64,000 nucleotides of DNA from Spirosoma validum (GTDB lineage: Bacteria > Bacteroidota > Bacteroidia > Cytophagales > Spirosomataceae). The translations under genes were made by a program, and so were the position numbers. Below the pieces are notes generated by a model. The model was not told the origin of the DNA and searched no databases. It worked only from the letters and a program-made list of their open reading frames with translations. Below, one piece after another: positions 10,901-19,053 of this stretch; the stretch's first letter is position 1, and every line of letters begins with the position of its first letter. The stretch spans positions 1 through 64,000 of the forward strand of contig NZ_JACXAA010000022.1 in the NCBI RefSeq assembly GCF_014699035.1. The letters are read 5' to 3'.

Positions 10901-12271
10901 GCTACCTTTGTGGACAATACGGGTAGTCTGTACGTGTATGCTAATACGCTTGATGAATTCTTCAAGATCAACATAGCGGCTAAAACAGCGGTAAAACTGT
11001 CAAGTGCCGATCTGCCTTTGGGTGGTAATGATGGTGCCAGTTGTAATCTGACCAGCCTGACCGTACCCCCGGTATCCTTCTCGTGTACCGCCACGGCTTA
11101 TCAGGTGGCAATACCGAACGGGCAGACTAATTCGACGCTCTACGGCTTCAATGTCGGTACGGGCACCCGAACGACGGTGGCCGCCCTCAATCGGCCCATC
11201 AATGCCATCGGTTACAGCCCCATGGATAACCTGATCTGGGGGTACGACAACGCAGCGAACCGGGTAGTACGTATCGATGGTGCCGGAACCGTGACCGCTT
11301 TTAACATCCCGAATCTGCCGACCAACCTAAACTATGCCGTTGGGGACGTAATGAATGGTGGGTATTTGTTCCTGCTCAATGGGGCTACATACTACGTCGT
11401 GGATATTGACCCAAGCCGAGCTGCTACGTATCTGAACTTAGTGGAATCAGCTAATAACAGTACGGTTGATGCAGCGCCTTTTGGCACGGCCATCACCAAC
11501 TACACGCTGTCTGACTGGGCGTATAACCCGGCCACCAACCGGTTCTATGGGCTGACCAATCCGGGCAATGCCAATTCGTTCAAGGTGGTCACGATGAACC
11601 CTGCCAACGGTTCGACCACGTTGTCGACGGGAACGGTGAGCGGAGGGGGTATTCAGACGGAAACAAGTGCTTACGGAGCCGCCTTTGTGGACAACACGGG
11701 TAGCCTTTACGTGTATGCCAATACACTGGATCGATTCTTCAGAGTTGACTTAGCTACGAACTCAGCCACAATATTGGGCACGACGGGTACACCGCTGGGC
11801 GGAAACGATGGCGCCAGCTGTGCAACCGCAACGTTGGTAACCTTACCCGATCTGACACCGATCGTCTACGCCAGACCATCGACGGTGTATGGAACTACTG
11901 CCATGAGTGTAGTGGTGGATGTGGTCGAAGTGCTCGGTGTACCGACCAGCGGTACGATCGTTGTTCGGGTGACGAAGGATTCTAAAGTAAACTTGACCTT
12001 TGATCCAGGAGCCACAACCATCAACGGTCGGACGGTGCAGAATAGCCTGTGGACCTACGACGCTGTGTCAGATGTTAACTATTACATTCTGCGAACCAGT
12101 AGTATCATATTCGCTGGCGATAAGCTCTCCTTTGGTTTCACCGGGACGTTGGCACCCGGCATGACAACGGGTATAATTACCATGAGTTCGGTAATTAGTG
12201 GCGGGAGTGGGGGCGAGGTGCGAGTTAACAACAATTCTGATGCCGATAAGATCGATTATTTTCAGCAGTAA
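7928..12271 (+). CDS. Large secreted protein with four DUF6923-like repeats
   Basis: A 1447-residue protein with a signal peptide (membrane stretch then SARAQ). Residues about 35-265 form a beta-rich N-terminal region with GYVRKQGAGSFIFPTGDNG, typical of Bacteroidota surface proteins. Four repeats of about 260 residues begin near 268, 528, 788 and 1050. Each opens with F(A/S)C-x4-YQVA and contains NLIWG(Y/W)D, VVRID, GGYLFL, YYVVDI and SDWAY(N/D)P. This matches DUF6923, a propeller-like domain of unknown role. The final 140 residues (1308-1447) are a separate beta domain ending NNNSDADKIDYFQQ, shared with the giant protein at 30470-39358. No classical type IX signal was recognised. Function unknown; a surface-exposed structural or adhesive role is inferred. 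It carries a G9 tract at 8368-8376. Confidence 0.88.
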   Translation: MIKSYNPPPRWQWVWMSIPVLLVLLVMALSARAQQGSQGNTTIFSGAQMTLFGNHNFLTGGAGTQPGIIGTVRSAPFGVLNFAATATGHTGANDANHVDGYVRKQGAGSFIFPTGDNGHYGPFAAAADGTTGAYIYANPSTAVTSNLGGGNYAALPAGAPFSTSAKAANLSVVSTQEYWDIDGTNNTAITLTWSALSAIGTLTTNDLSKLTIVGWNGTQWVPIASAVDVTSVLGGTSNLTAGSITTTGALAPNAYTAYTFGATAALAPFACSSLAYQVAATGGGAPSTLYSFNVATGVRTVIKQDLGRTLNGIGYNTVDNLIWGWDGGAHEVVRIDATGAITGFTIPDLPAINYNIGDVLNGGYLFLYNTDGATYYVVDINPARSSTYLKLVDPTIGYVLDASPYGTTITPTLTISDWAYNPSTGNFYGLTAANDATPFRITTLNPVTGVATVGTAAVSGGTIGTETSGFGASFVDNSGNLFVFGNQSGKFFKVNLSSRVATLVSTSSPSGNNDGASCNLANLLPPTPFACVSKTYQVAVPTGQTFSSLYEFDVNTGSRNTLATLTRTINAIGYSTVDNYIWGFDNNLNQVVRIDANGSILGYTIPNLPNLNFINGDVMTGGYLFLYTSGGTRYYVVDINPAHTATYLQLVDPTTGFTVDNTPFGTPITAYTISDWAYDPVTNKFYGLTNTAAADPFKVVTLDPLTGATTLAAAGVSGGGIRQETSAFGATYIDNTGNLFVYANTLDVFFRINMATNVATQLAVTGVPLAGNDGASCPLVNLITPPTPFACTSTAYQVAVPTGSGLTTSVLYAFDVNSGVRTVLDTLTRNINAIGYNTADNLIWGYDNSANRVVRIDGNRVTTAFLIQNLPTTQNYVVGDVLNGGYLFLLGVTDKKYYVVDLGPIRSTYLDLVDPLTGYTADASPFGTTIPDRVISDWAYDPATSRFYALTNPGDANPYQVVILNPTTGSTTLTTGQVTGGGIRGETSGYGATFVDNTGSLYVYANTLDEFFKINIAAKTAVKLSSADLPLGGNDGASCNLTSLTVPPVSFSCTATAYQVAIPNGQTNSTLYGFNVGTGTRTTVAALNRPINAIGYSPMDNLIWGYDNAANRVVRIDGAGTVTAFNIPNLPTNLNYAVGDVMNGGYLFLLNGATYYVVDIDPSRAATYLNLVESANNSTVDAAPFGTAITNYTLSDWAYNPATNRFYGLTNPGNANSFKVVTMNPANGSTTLSTGTVSGGGIQTETSAYGAAFVDNTGSLYVYANTLDRFFRVDLATNSATILGTTGTPLGGNDGASCATATLVTLPDLTPIVYARPSTVYGTTAMSVVVDVVEVLGVPTSGTIVVRVTKDSKVNLTFDPGATTINGRTVQNSLWTYDAVSDVNYYILRTSSIIFAGDKLSFGFTGTLAPGMTTGIITMSSVISGGSGGEVRVNNNSDADKIDYFQQ
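8729..11845 (+). repeat. Four diverged about 780-bp intragenic repeats
   Basis: Repeat starts are near 8729, 9509, 10289 and about 11072, giving an almost constant period of 780 bp (260 codons). The copies are alike but clearly diverged at DNA level, so the expansion is not recent. They encode the DUF6923-like domains. Confidence 0.85.
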
Positions 12272-12282
12272 TAAATAAGGCG

Positions 12283-12310
12283 TTAGGACTTCCCGAAAGG
12301 GAAGTCCTAA
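12283..12310. terminator. Terminator hairpin after the DUF6923-repeat gene
   Basis: A perfect 12-bp stem TTAGGACTTCCC / GGGAAGTCCTAA closed by a GAAA tetraloop, 11 bp after the stop codon. The downstream T tract is weak (TCGAATTTTC). Confidence 0.8.
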
Positions 12311-12328
12311 TCGAATTTTCTTCATCGT

Positions 12329-12529
12329 ATGAACGTATATCGAACTACTTATCTCACCTGTTTACTCGTCTTACTGAGGCCGACTGCCTTTGCCCGGAGC
12401 CGACCTGGACGTTACTAACGAAATCTAATCCCCGCACCGCTGGCGGGACCAGGCTCGCCCTTTTCGATGACTTTCACTATTGTGAACAACGACATCGCCA
12501 CCATTTCCAGTGCCGGAATTGGCAACTAG
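12329..12529 (+). pseudogene. Decayed remnant of a secreted DUF11-like protein
   Basis: An ATG at 12329 opens a plausible signal peptide (MNVYRTTYLTCLLVLLRPTAFA), but that frame ends after 29 codons. The adjacent frame then reads ADLDVTNEI and stops. A following segment reads PAPLAGPGSPFSMTFTIVNN and ends at 12527-12529. Pieced together, these resemble the start of a DUF11-type surface protein broken by several small lesions. It lies directly after the DUF6923-repeat gene, making a second broken surface gene in this island. The reconstruction is by eye. Confidence 0.5.
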
Positions 12530-12618
12530 ATGCTATGGTCGATCTGTCTGGACAAATCTGCCCTGCACCTCGACCCAGGTAATTTAGGCCAGAAGGATTG
12601 ATCGTGATTCTACCATTA

Positions 12619-13035
12619 TTACACTTGTTTGACCCATTTTCGCTTGTTCCAGACTCTAGAAAAAGCCCCTTCCAGGGTAAAGCGCCAAAACCTGGGTTCC
12701 CGTATCTTCTCTTCGGGAATCATCACCGTCCAGCACTCCCCATGAGGTAAGTGGATCAATTCGTGAATGCACTCAGCTTCCACTACGTGCGTTGTACCTG
12801 GCCCGCGAAATACATCGGTATACTGCCAATCCCCTTTTTGATTTATCAGGTAAACCCGCTCGGTATAGCCCCCTTTCAGGATATGCGTCGTAAACCGGAA
12901 GGGGTGACAATGTGGCCCACCCTTGTCGCTGTCGGTAAAGTGATGCACCACCATGTGAAAGGGGGTGTGCTTACCCTTAAAATCGAAGAGGTGTTTGGTA
13001 AACTCCTTACTCATTTTTTCTTTTCTGTACTTCAT
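12619..13035 (-). CDS. Cupin-fold protein, function unknown
   Basis: A 138-residue cytoplasmic protein. The HCHPFRFTTHILKGGYTERVY segment and the later HVVEAECIHELIHLPHGECWTVMI segment look like the two cupin motifs, with several His and Glu residues as probable metal ligands. An internal Met8 (start at 13014, MSKEFTKHLF) follows an A/G-rich stretch and may be the true start. No enzyme class can be named. It is isolated on the minus strand with convergent decayed DNA downstream. Confidence 0.6.
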   Translation of the reverse strand: MKYRKEKMSKEFTKHLFDFKGKHTPFHMVVHHFTDSDKGGPHCHPFRFTTHILKGGYTERVYLINQKGDWQYTDVFRGPGTTHVVEAECIHELIHLPHGECWTVMIPEEKIREPRFWRFTLEGAFSRVWNKRKWVKQV

Positions 13036-13041
13036 GCCTAA

Positions 13042-13539
13042 ACGACCCTGTGGGGCAGGTTTGTTGATTCAAGTGGGTTAGGTGAAACTAGGTTTGGTTG
13101 CCTTACTCGCAGTTGGCAAGCACAATGACAAACTCGATGGTTTGTTTTCCCATAAGTAACCCATTTCAACGCATTTCTGTGCAGTATTTGAAGGCATTAT
13201 AGACATATAGCCTTGACTAGAGTAGGTCTTGGTTTCAAGTTGGAGGTCCAACTTGTTTACCTGTATCCAATAGCAGTCCGCTCTATCAGAGGCTGGTCAC
13301 AGGATAATAGCTTAATTTAACGGATACATATACCCATGTACTATAAAGAGTGGAGCTATTGGTTGAAGGTGGTTTCACAAATGCTGTGTTAACGAGCAAT
13401 CCTGACAACCATTTGACCGCTTTGCTGTTGTTTAAGGATGGCCACAATCTGGGCCTCAGCAATTTGCTTTCATTTTTCTTCTCTTTGTTAAGAAATACTG
13501 AGAAGACTCTATTTTCAATAAGTCACTTTTAGAGGAAGC
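13042..13539. other. Intergenic region with one short palindrome
   Basis: About 500 bp without a convincing gene. The only clear structure is CAAGTTGGA-GG-TCCAACTTG at 13236-13255, a perfect 9-bp inverted repeat that could be an operator or a small hairpin. A 60-codon plus-strand frame at 13350-13532 has no recognised features and is not called. Confidence 0.5.
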
Positions 13540-13638
13540 TTACACTCCAGCTAGAAGAATATACACACCCAAAGCAGCTATACCCAAAATAAGCAGGGCA
13601 AAAAGGATCAGGCGGTTCTTGTCTTGACGATTGGGCAT
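13540..13638 (-). CDS. Putative 32-residue single-pass membrane peptide
   Basis: MPNRQDKNR followed by a strongly hydrophobic stretch LILFALLILGIAALGVYILL and a stop after LAGV. A short charged N-terminus plus one membrane helix is typical of real small membrane proteins. It lies in the same orientation as another such peptide upstream. No strong ribosome-binding site is visible, and no homologue is recognised. It is below usual length cut-offs. Confidence 0.4.
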   Translation of the reverse strand: MPNRQDKNRLILFALLILGIAALGVYILLAGV

Positions 13639-13715
13639 ACAATCAGTACATTAGTTGGAAAAAAATCTACGGATAGTTAGCTGATAAGAACCTGCTTTGC
13701 TAGTCTACTCCGTAG

Positions 13716-13862
13716 CTATCCATGAGCCTTTAGATCGTCAATGAATTTTAAAATCAAATTGGCTAACGTCTCATATTCATAAAGAGAAATTACCACGAGG
13801 ATAGCCAGGAGTCCAGCTCCGATAATTAATCCTTTTCGTACTAAAACCACTGACTTTTTCAT
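13716..13862 (-). CDS. Putative 48-residue single-pass membrane protein
   Basis: MKKSVVLVRKG, then one membrane helix (LIIGAGLLAILVVISLYEY), then a short amphipathic tail ending DDLKAHG. The positive N-terminus followed by a clean helix argues for a real gene. It precedes the 32-residue peptide on the same strand by about 80 bp, and a short transcript could carry both. Function unknown. Confidence 0.45.
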   Translation of the reverse strand: MKKSVVLVRKGLIIGAGLLAILVVISLYEYETLANLILKFIDDLKAHG

Positions 13863-13973
13863 CACAGGCTTTCTTTGTTGAATCAGTCTTTATGGCTTTG
13901 TTTAATCAAAACGTTATAACTACAACCTGATCGTGCCGACGAATAAAATCGCTGATACGTTCTGTACAATGTT

Positions 13974-14366
13974 CTAACCCAGGCTGCGAAGTCTGCTCAT
14001 ATCCCGAAACCACGTAGTACTTTTTCTGGTGAACAGCAACGCAGCCGCCAGGAGGGTAAAGAGGGTAGAAAACAGGTCAATGATCGTTGCGCCGGGGTTT
14101 CTGGCAAAACCAGTTCTGAATGTCACAAGGGAGCTGATAAACCCCAAACTAATCAAAAAAACAAGCACCAATCGGGCCCAGTTGGCTCCGCTGTAGACCT
14201 GACGAATCAGGAGATAACACAAAAAGCCACCGATCAATACACCCAACACGGCACCGATTGAGTAACTGCCCGAGAAAGCAAAGCTCAGGAGTTCGATACC
14301 CAGGCACAGAACTAGTAATCGGGAAGCATTTTGGACGGAAGTTGGTCGGCGAGTCGATGAAGGCAT
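13974..14366 (-). CDS. Small integral membrane protein
   Basis: About 130 residues from the preferred start (MPSSTRRPTSVQNASRLLV). A longer frame opens at 14420, but its extra 18 residues look non-coding. About four hydrophobic segments are visible, ending in FTRKSTTWFRDMSRLRSLG. The VQNASRLL opening resembles small Bacteroidota membrane proteins of unknown role. It lies 84 bp after the OmpA-type gene on the same strand. Confidence 0.55.
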   Translation of the reverse strand: MPSSTRRPTSVQNASRLLVLCLGIELLSFAFSGSYSIGAVLGVLIGGFLCYLLIRQVYSGANWARLVLVFLISLGFISSLVTFRTGFARNPGATIIDLFSTLFTLLAAALLFTRKSTTWFRDMSRLRSLG

Positions 14367-14450
14367 ACCAGTAGAAAGTTGATGTATCGACCCAGTGTGA
14401 CTTGTGTTAAGACAGGGCACACCGGGTCGATGAAGGCAAGCCGTAGATCG

Positions 14451-15719
14451 CTACAACTTGGTTACGATTATATCGATGCGCCGATTCTTCGCCCGACCGG
14501 CCTCCGTCTCATTGGATGCGACGGGCTTGGAATCGCCTCGCTCGCGGGTGGCAATCCGACTGGCCTGGATACCGGCCTTTACCAGAGCATCTTTAACCGC
14601 TTCAGCACGGTCGGCTGATAGCGGGTCGTTAATGGCATCATCACCGGTACTATCGGTATTCCCCTCAATCCGGATCTGAAGATTGGGGTAAGCCTGCATA
14701 ATCTGAATCAGATCATCGACGTTGGCCTGGGCTGCAGCCGTGATGCGGGCCGAGCCGGTCTCAAAGGTCAGGTTGTCGAATGTAAAGACTTTGGGGAGTT
14801 GGCCGCCTTTCGTTGATAAAAATTGCGCCAATGCGTAGTTGAACGAATTCTCCGCTACGTTTAGTTTGCGCCCACCGGGCAAATCGACGCCCACTCGTAC
14901 CTCGGGCCCGGCTTCGTTTCCATTCAAATCACTGGCTAACGTATCAGTAGCCACACCCGTTGAAGACGTAGTACTATCGGATGAGGTCGTCGTTTCTGTT
15001 TTCTCCCGGCCACACATTCTGGTTAGGAAAAAAAACAGCAGTAGCAAGCCTAAGCCAATGAGCACCCAGCGTAACCAGGGAAAAGCGGCCGCTTTCGGCT
15101 CATCCTGGCGCACTGCCGTAACCGGTTCGGTTCGGGTGGGAGTAGGCGTAGTTGTGGTAATGGGGCGGGACGGGATATCTGTACCAATGAACCAGCCTAG
15201 TAAGGTCGCCAACGTAGCAGGAATTGCCCCGCGAACGATGTCGGTCTCACCTGCCAATAAAGCGACCAGTTGCGGCTGGGTCAGATTACGGGTCGTTACC
15301 TGCTTGCTAAGAAAACCCATCAGTACCGACATCACCAGGCCCGTCAGTGTTGTGGCCGAGCCTAAACTGACGCCACTGTATTGAGCCGTCGTATCGGTCA
15401 GGCGGTGAACACGCTCGTCGTAAAGTTGCTTCAACAGAGCATTACCTGATTCGGCAGCTTTCTGTCGATGACTGTTCGTTTCGACCAATTGAACTACGTT
15501 GGGGTCCGTGTCCAAAGGGGTGCTTCTCAATAAATTATACAGAGTAGCCGCCCCCTCCTGATCTGAGGCTCGATGAATAACGCCACTGGTAATGGCGGGT
15601 AATAAGCCGTCCATCGCCTTTTGCGTTGGTTCCGCTTTTTCGCCGAGAACGCGGGCCAGATCGGTAACGGCAGATGGGGTAAATGCCGCCCTAAGGTGGT
15701 TTAATAAATCAGTGGCCAT
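14451..15719 (-). CDS. DUF937-OmpA fusion envelope protein
   Basis: About 422 residues from the preferred start MATDLLNHLRAAFTPSAV; a 16-residue longer frame starts at 15767. The N-terminal half (to about 180) resembles DUF937, including LLPAITSGVI. A Pro/Thr linker (TTTPTPTRTEPV) and one membrane helix (LRWVLIGLGLLLLFFFL) follow near residues 215-235. The C-terminus is an OmpA-like peptidoglycan-binding domain (FETGSARIT, IEGNTDSTGDD, LSADRAEAVKDAL, NRRIDIIV). It would anchor in the inner membrane and bind the cell wall. It heads a minus-strand group with the small protein and transaldolase upstream. Confidence 0.85.
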   Translation of the reverse strand: MATDLLNHLRAAFTPSAVTDLARVLGEKAEPTQKAMDGLLPAITSGVIHRASDQEGAATLYNLLRSTPLDTDPNVVQLVETNSHRQKAAESGNALLKQLYDERVHRLTDTTAQYSGVSLGSATTLTGLVMSVLMGFLSKQVTTRNLTQPQLVALLAGETDIVRGAIPATLATLLGWFIGTDIPSRPITTTTPTPTRTEPVTAVRQDEPKAAAFPWLRWVLIGLGLLLLFFFLTRMCGREKTETTTSSDSTTSSTGVATDTLASDLNGNEAGPEVRVGVDLPGGRKLNVAENSFNYALAQFLSTKGGQLPKVFTFDNLTFETGSARITAAAQANVDDLIQIMQAYPNLQIRIEGNTDSTGDDAINDPLSADRAEAVKDALVKAGIQASRIATRERGDSKPVASNETEAGRAKNRRIDIIVTKL

Positions 15720-15826
15720 ATGAGTAAGATTAATAAAATGAGTATTATGAAAGAACCACCAGGCCAATTTTGGATGGTCTCATTGGCGGGTTAGGTGATA
15801 TCCCAATGAATACGTAGCAGAAAACT

Positions 15827-16183
15827 CTATTCGTCGACTCTGGACGTTTGCCCAGCCTGCCGAATAGCAGCTGCCAACCCATCCATAAGTGACGGCATTT
15901 CGCCTTCCGACCCCATGCCGATGCCCATAGTGGACGTTAGGTCGGCGAGTTCGCTCAGACAATTCTGTATCGCATCCTTATCGATGGCGGGAGCCTGAAG
16001 CAGGCTTTTTAATTGCTTCAACTGATCGGCGATGGGATGCGTATTCTCGGCTGTCGTCAGTGGTTCGATCCATTGGTCGATCAGGGTCACGCCCGCCTGG
16101 GGCGTTAGCGTATCGGTATTGGCACTTAACTGCTCGGTCGTCTGCTGTAGCAGATCCGTTGCGTCGGCTAACGTCATCATCAA
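15827..16183 (-). CDS. Small acidic helical protein, unknown
   Basis: 118 residues, acidic, mostly predicted helix, with no signal peptide or membrane segment. It contains SELADLTSTMGIGMGSEGEM and ends QAGQTSRVDE. No family is recognised. It sits between transaldolase (41 bp upstream) and the DUF937-OmpA gene on the same strand, so a shared transcript is likely. The start could be any of the first three Met codons. Confidence 0.6.
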   Translation of the reverse strand: MMMTLADATDLLQQTTEQLSANTDTLTPQAGVTLIDQWIEPLTTAENTHPIADQLKQLKSLLQAPAIDKDAIQNCLSELADLTSTMGIGMGSEGEMPSLMDGLAAAIRQAGQTSRVDE

Positions 16184-16224
16184 TTAATTGGCTAGGTTAT
16201 AGAGAAGCAATCAGCACGTTATGC

Positions 16225-17331
16225 CTAGTTCTCAGGCGAAACCAACGCGTTCCGCTGCTGGTCAATGGCCTGCATCAATTTGTCGTACGGGTCATTAAAT
16301 TTCTGGATACCCTCGTCCTCCAACTGCTGAGCGATTGCATTCAGGTCGATACCCGCTTGCTGGACCCGATCCAGCACCTGCGTAGCGTCTTCGTAGTGGC
16401 TTGCCAGCCGCAGGGCAGCCTGGCCATGATCCCGAAAGGCGTTCAGGGTATCCATAGGTACGGTATTAACCGTTTTAGGACCGATTAGGGCTTCTACGTA
16501 TTTAACATCGGAAAAAGCCGGATCTTTTGTGCCTGTACTGGCCCAGAGCAGCCGCTGTGGAACCGCCCCGGCGTCGGCTAATTTTTTAAACCGCTCGCTG
16601 TCGAATACCTGACTGTAACTGGCATAGGCCTGTTTGGCCAGCGCTATGGCCACTTCGCCCGTCAGTTCAGATAATCCCTGCTCCTTCAGCAGGGGATCGA
16701 CCAACGTATCAATGCGACTGATGAAGAAACTGGCTACAGAGGCCAACTGGTCGATGGGGTGACCCGCCTGCAGGCGATCTTCCAAACCAGCGATGTAGGC
16801 TTCCGTAACAGCCAAATAGCGATCCAGCCCAAACAGCAGCGTTACGTTGATGTTGATGCCTTCACTAATCGTCTGCCGAATGGCCGGGAGACAGGCTTGC
16901 GTGCCCGGTATTTTGATCATTACGTTGGGCCGGTCCACTGCCTGCCATAAAGACCGTGCCTGCTCGATGGTTTTTTCTGCGTCAAGGGCAAAATGGGGCG
17001 ATACTTCCAGGCTTACAAAGCCATCGGCACCGCTTATTTTGTCTTCATACACCGGCGCAAATAAGTCCGCTGCGCGCTGAATATCGGTTACGGCTACCCC
17101 GTAGAAGAGAGCTTCGTTCGACTTCTCCGTCTGGGCGAGCCGTTTGATGTCTTCATCGTAGTCAGGACTATTGCTAATGGCTTTCTCGAAAATAGCCGGA
17201 TTCGATGTGAGCCCCCGAATGCCATCCTCCTGGATGAGCGTTTGCAGAGCGCCCGTGTTCATCAATTGACGGTCGATAAAGTCGAGCCAGATGCTTTGGC
17301 CCAGTTCATGAATTTGTTTAACCCGATTCAT
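16225..17331 (-). CDS. tal: Transaldolase
   Basis: A 368-residue cytoplasmic enzyme of the non-oxidative pentose phosphate pathway. It transfers a dihydroxyacetone unit from sedoheptulose 7-phosphate to glyceraldehyde 3-phosphate. The Schiff-base lysine is Lys140 in NVMIKIPGT. GLTSNPAIFEKAI (about 39-52), INVTLLFGLDRY and ASFFISRIDTLVD are further family blocks. The length fits the long actinobacterial/cyanobacterial-type transaldolases. It begins the minus-strand group that includes the small acidic protein and the DUF937-OmpA gene, an arrangement more like a stress cluster than a sugar operon. Confidence 0.95.
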   Translation of the reverse strand: MNRVKQIHELGQSIWLDFIDRQLMNTGALQTLIQEDGIRGLTSNPAIFEKAISNSPDYDEDIKRLAQTEKSNEALFYGVAVTDIQRAADLFAPVYEDKISGADGFVSLEVSPHFALDAEKTIEQARSLWQAVDRPNVMIKIPGTQACLPAIRQTISEGININVTLLFGLDRYLAVTEAYIAGLEDRLQAGHPIDQLASVASFFISRIDTLVDPLLKEQGLSELTGEVAIALAKQAYASYSQVFDSERFKKLADAGAVPQRLLWASTGTKDPAFSDVKYVEALIGPKTVNTVPMDTLNAFRDHGQAALRLASHYEDATQVLDRVQQAGIDLNAIAQQLEDEGIQKFNDPYDKLMQAIDQQRNALVSPEN

Positions 17332-17453
17332 AGAGTTGTTGAGTAGGTAAGCTAATTTTAATCCACAAACCCGTCACTCCTGACTAATCAGGCGCTAACG
17401 GTGTGGTATTTTAGGAAGAAAAACGATTTGGGCAGTTCCTGAAAGGAAGCCCG

Positions 17454-17485
17454 AAAAAAGGCCGGGCAATCGCTCAGCCTTTTTT
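17454..17485. terminator. Bidirectional terminator
   Basis: AAAAAAGGC at 17454-17462 pairs with GCCTTTTTT at 17477-17485, leaving a 14-base loop. T runs occur on both strands. It lies between the end of the membrane-protein gene and the start of tal and probably ends the former. Confidence 0.75.
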
Positions 17486-17549
17486 CTTAGCACGTAATCG
17501 CACTGGCTTACCAACAAACCAACTACACACCCAAACCAAACAATGTTAT

Positions 17550-18596
17550 CTATCGAACACCTTCCCGAACGGGACGGTCGTACGTATTGTGATCGTCTTT
17601 AGAATCGGTTCCCATCTTGGCTCCGTATCCTGATGCAGCCACACCGATCAGCAGGCCGATGAAGCCAAAAATGGCTGCCTTCGACGCGCCTGAAGCAGCC
17701 GCATCGCCCGCTTGGCGAGCTTTCACTTCGGCTTCTTTTTTCGTTTGCTCAAATTTGGCGGCCGCCTGTTTGTAGGTATTGATCCAGTTATCGACCGTCT
17801 GTTCCGATTCGGCCCGGCTTTTGCCCGTCCGTTTCATAACGACGTTCACGGCATCGTCCTGATCAACGCTGTTGACGGTCGACTGACCCTGTTTAAATAA
17901 CCGGCTGAACAAGCTCCCGGCAATATCATCCGACTCCTGTGGATTGGATGCCGCCCGACCTGCCGCCGTTTCCGCCTGATTACCCGCCCGGTCCGCTTGT
18001 CGCTCGATGGCGTTTGGATTCAAATTCGGATTGCCCGTCTGACGTAGCAGGGTACTAACCTCATTTTTCAAATCGCCCAGATCCATCTTGTCCGTATCGA
18101 CTCCGTTGGCTTTGAGCTGATCCTGCACCATATTACCCAAACCGGGTCCGGCTGCGCTAGCTGCCGATCCGGCTGTTTTCACGATGCCACCGACCAAACG
18201 ACCTGCTCCGCCAATTAGGCTACCCAATGTCGTTGTTAAAAAATAGATGGTCAATAGCGTTACCAGACACCAGGTTAGCACGCCGTGGATGATCCCGTCA
18301 AACAGCCGGGGTGCACTGGCCAGCCGACCGGCCACCCAGCCGCCCAGAAATAAAGAAATCAGGCTGCTGATGATGTACCAAATGGCACTGCCGACGCCCA
18401 ACCCTGCCATTGGATTCTGTTCCTCCATCGGATCGATTGTTCCCAATCCAATACCTAACCCTAGTAGAGTCAGCAGCATCTGGGTGACAATCGCGACCAG
18501 GACACCGGCGAATATCGCGCTCCAGGAGATTCGACTCATAAAATCCATTCGCCCCTGCCCGGAGCGATTCTCATACGTATTGATTGTGTGTTCCAT
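17550..18596 (-). CDS. Polytopic membrane protein with long soluble insert
   Basis: About 348 residues from the preferred start MEHTINTYENRSGQ; a longer frame opens at 18641. At least three hydrophobic segments occur early (SWSAIFAGVLVAIVTQMLL; AIWYIISSLISLFLGGWVA; VLTWCLVTLLTIYFLTTTL). A polar Ala/Gln-rich region of about 150 residues with KQAAAKFEQTKKEAEVKARQ coiled-coil character follows, then a last hydrophobic segment (AIFGFIGLLIGVAASGYGA). Similar SWxAIFAG proteins are widespread and uncharacterised. A possible envelope-stress function is inferred from nearby OmpA and stress-type genes only. Confidence 0.7.
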   Translation of the reverse strand: MEHTINTYENRSGQGRMDFMSRISWSAIFAGVLVAIVTQMLLTLLGLGIGLGTIDPMEEQNPMAGLGVGSAIWYIISSLISLFLGGWVAGRLASAPRLFDGIIHGVLTWCLVTLLTIYFLTTTLGSLIGGAGRLVGGIVKTAGSAASAAGPGLGNMVQDQLKANGVDTDKMDLGDLKNEVSTLLRQTGNPNLNPNAIERQADRAGNQAETAAGRAASNPQESDDIAGSLFSRLFKQGQSTVNSVDQDDAVNVVMKRTGKSRAESEQTVDNWINTYKQAAAKFEQTKKEAEVKARQAGDAAASGASKAAIFGFIGLLIGVAASGYGAKMGTDSKDDHNTYDRPVREGVR

Positions 18597-19053
18597 AACG
18601 TTTTGTTCAAGTAGTTGAGTAAAATGTGGGCTGGAGGTCATCCTCCCTAGCCCTTTGTTTTTGGCTAAGACCGCGACCGTAGCGTAGGTAAACGCCTTTA
18701 GTTATTTAGCCTAGTCATCCTATAGGATTTGCCGTATTAATAACAAAGGTATACCACCCTACCAGGGCAATCTATGATGGTTATCATATTGCCTTATGAT
18801 GCTTATCTAAGCAGGCTGTTACCAACTCAAAACCCTTGATTTTAGCTCAAATAGGGGCATTTAGGCAGCATTTATCCGCTTTTATCGGTTTGGTCACCCA
18901 TTTATTGTTACCCAATGGTCCGGGATTGGAGAGCAACCGGGAACATTCAGGCAAACACGATGTTACGTGCCAATCTAACACTGCCTTTCTCCAATAAGTG
19001 GGGTAGAAATAGATAAATCTATTGGCTTGGCCTCAAGCGATATTCTTTCCGAA
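18597..19053. other. Divergent intergenic region, about 450 bp
   Basis: This holds the promoters of the minus-strand membrane protein and the plus-strand outer membrane protein. No ORF, RNA or notable repeat was seen. The stretch 18720-18830 is AT-rich. Confidence 0.45.

Noticed and set aside
13350..13532. 60-codon plus-strand frame
   Set aside because: No membrane segment, signal peptide or family likeness, and no neighbouring gene on that strand.
14379..15384. Long plus-strand frames opposite the OmpA-type gene
   Set aside because: They are antisense shadows of a clearly coding minus-strand gene with OmpA motifs.
16225..17331. Transaldolase as evidence for a sugar operon
   Set aside because: Its neighbours are envelope and unknown genes, so no pathway link can be supported from position.
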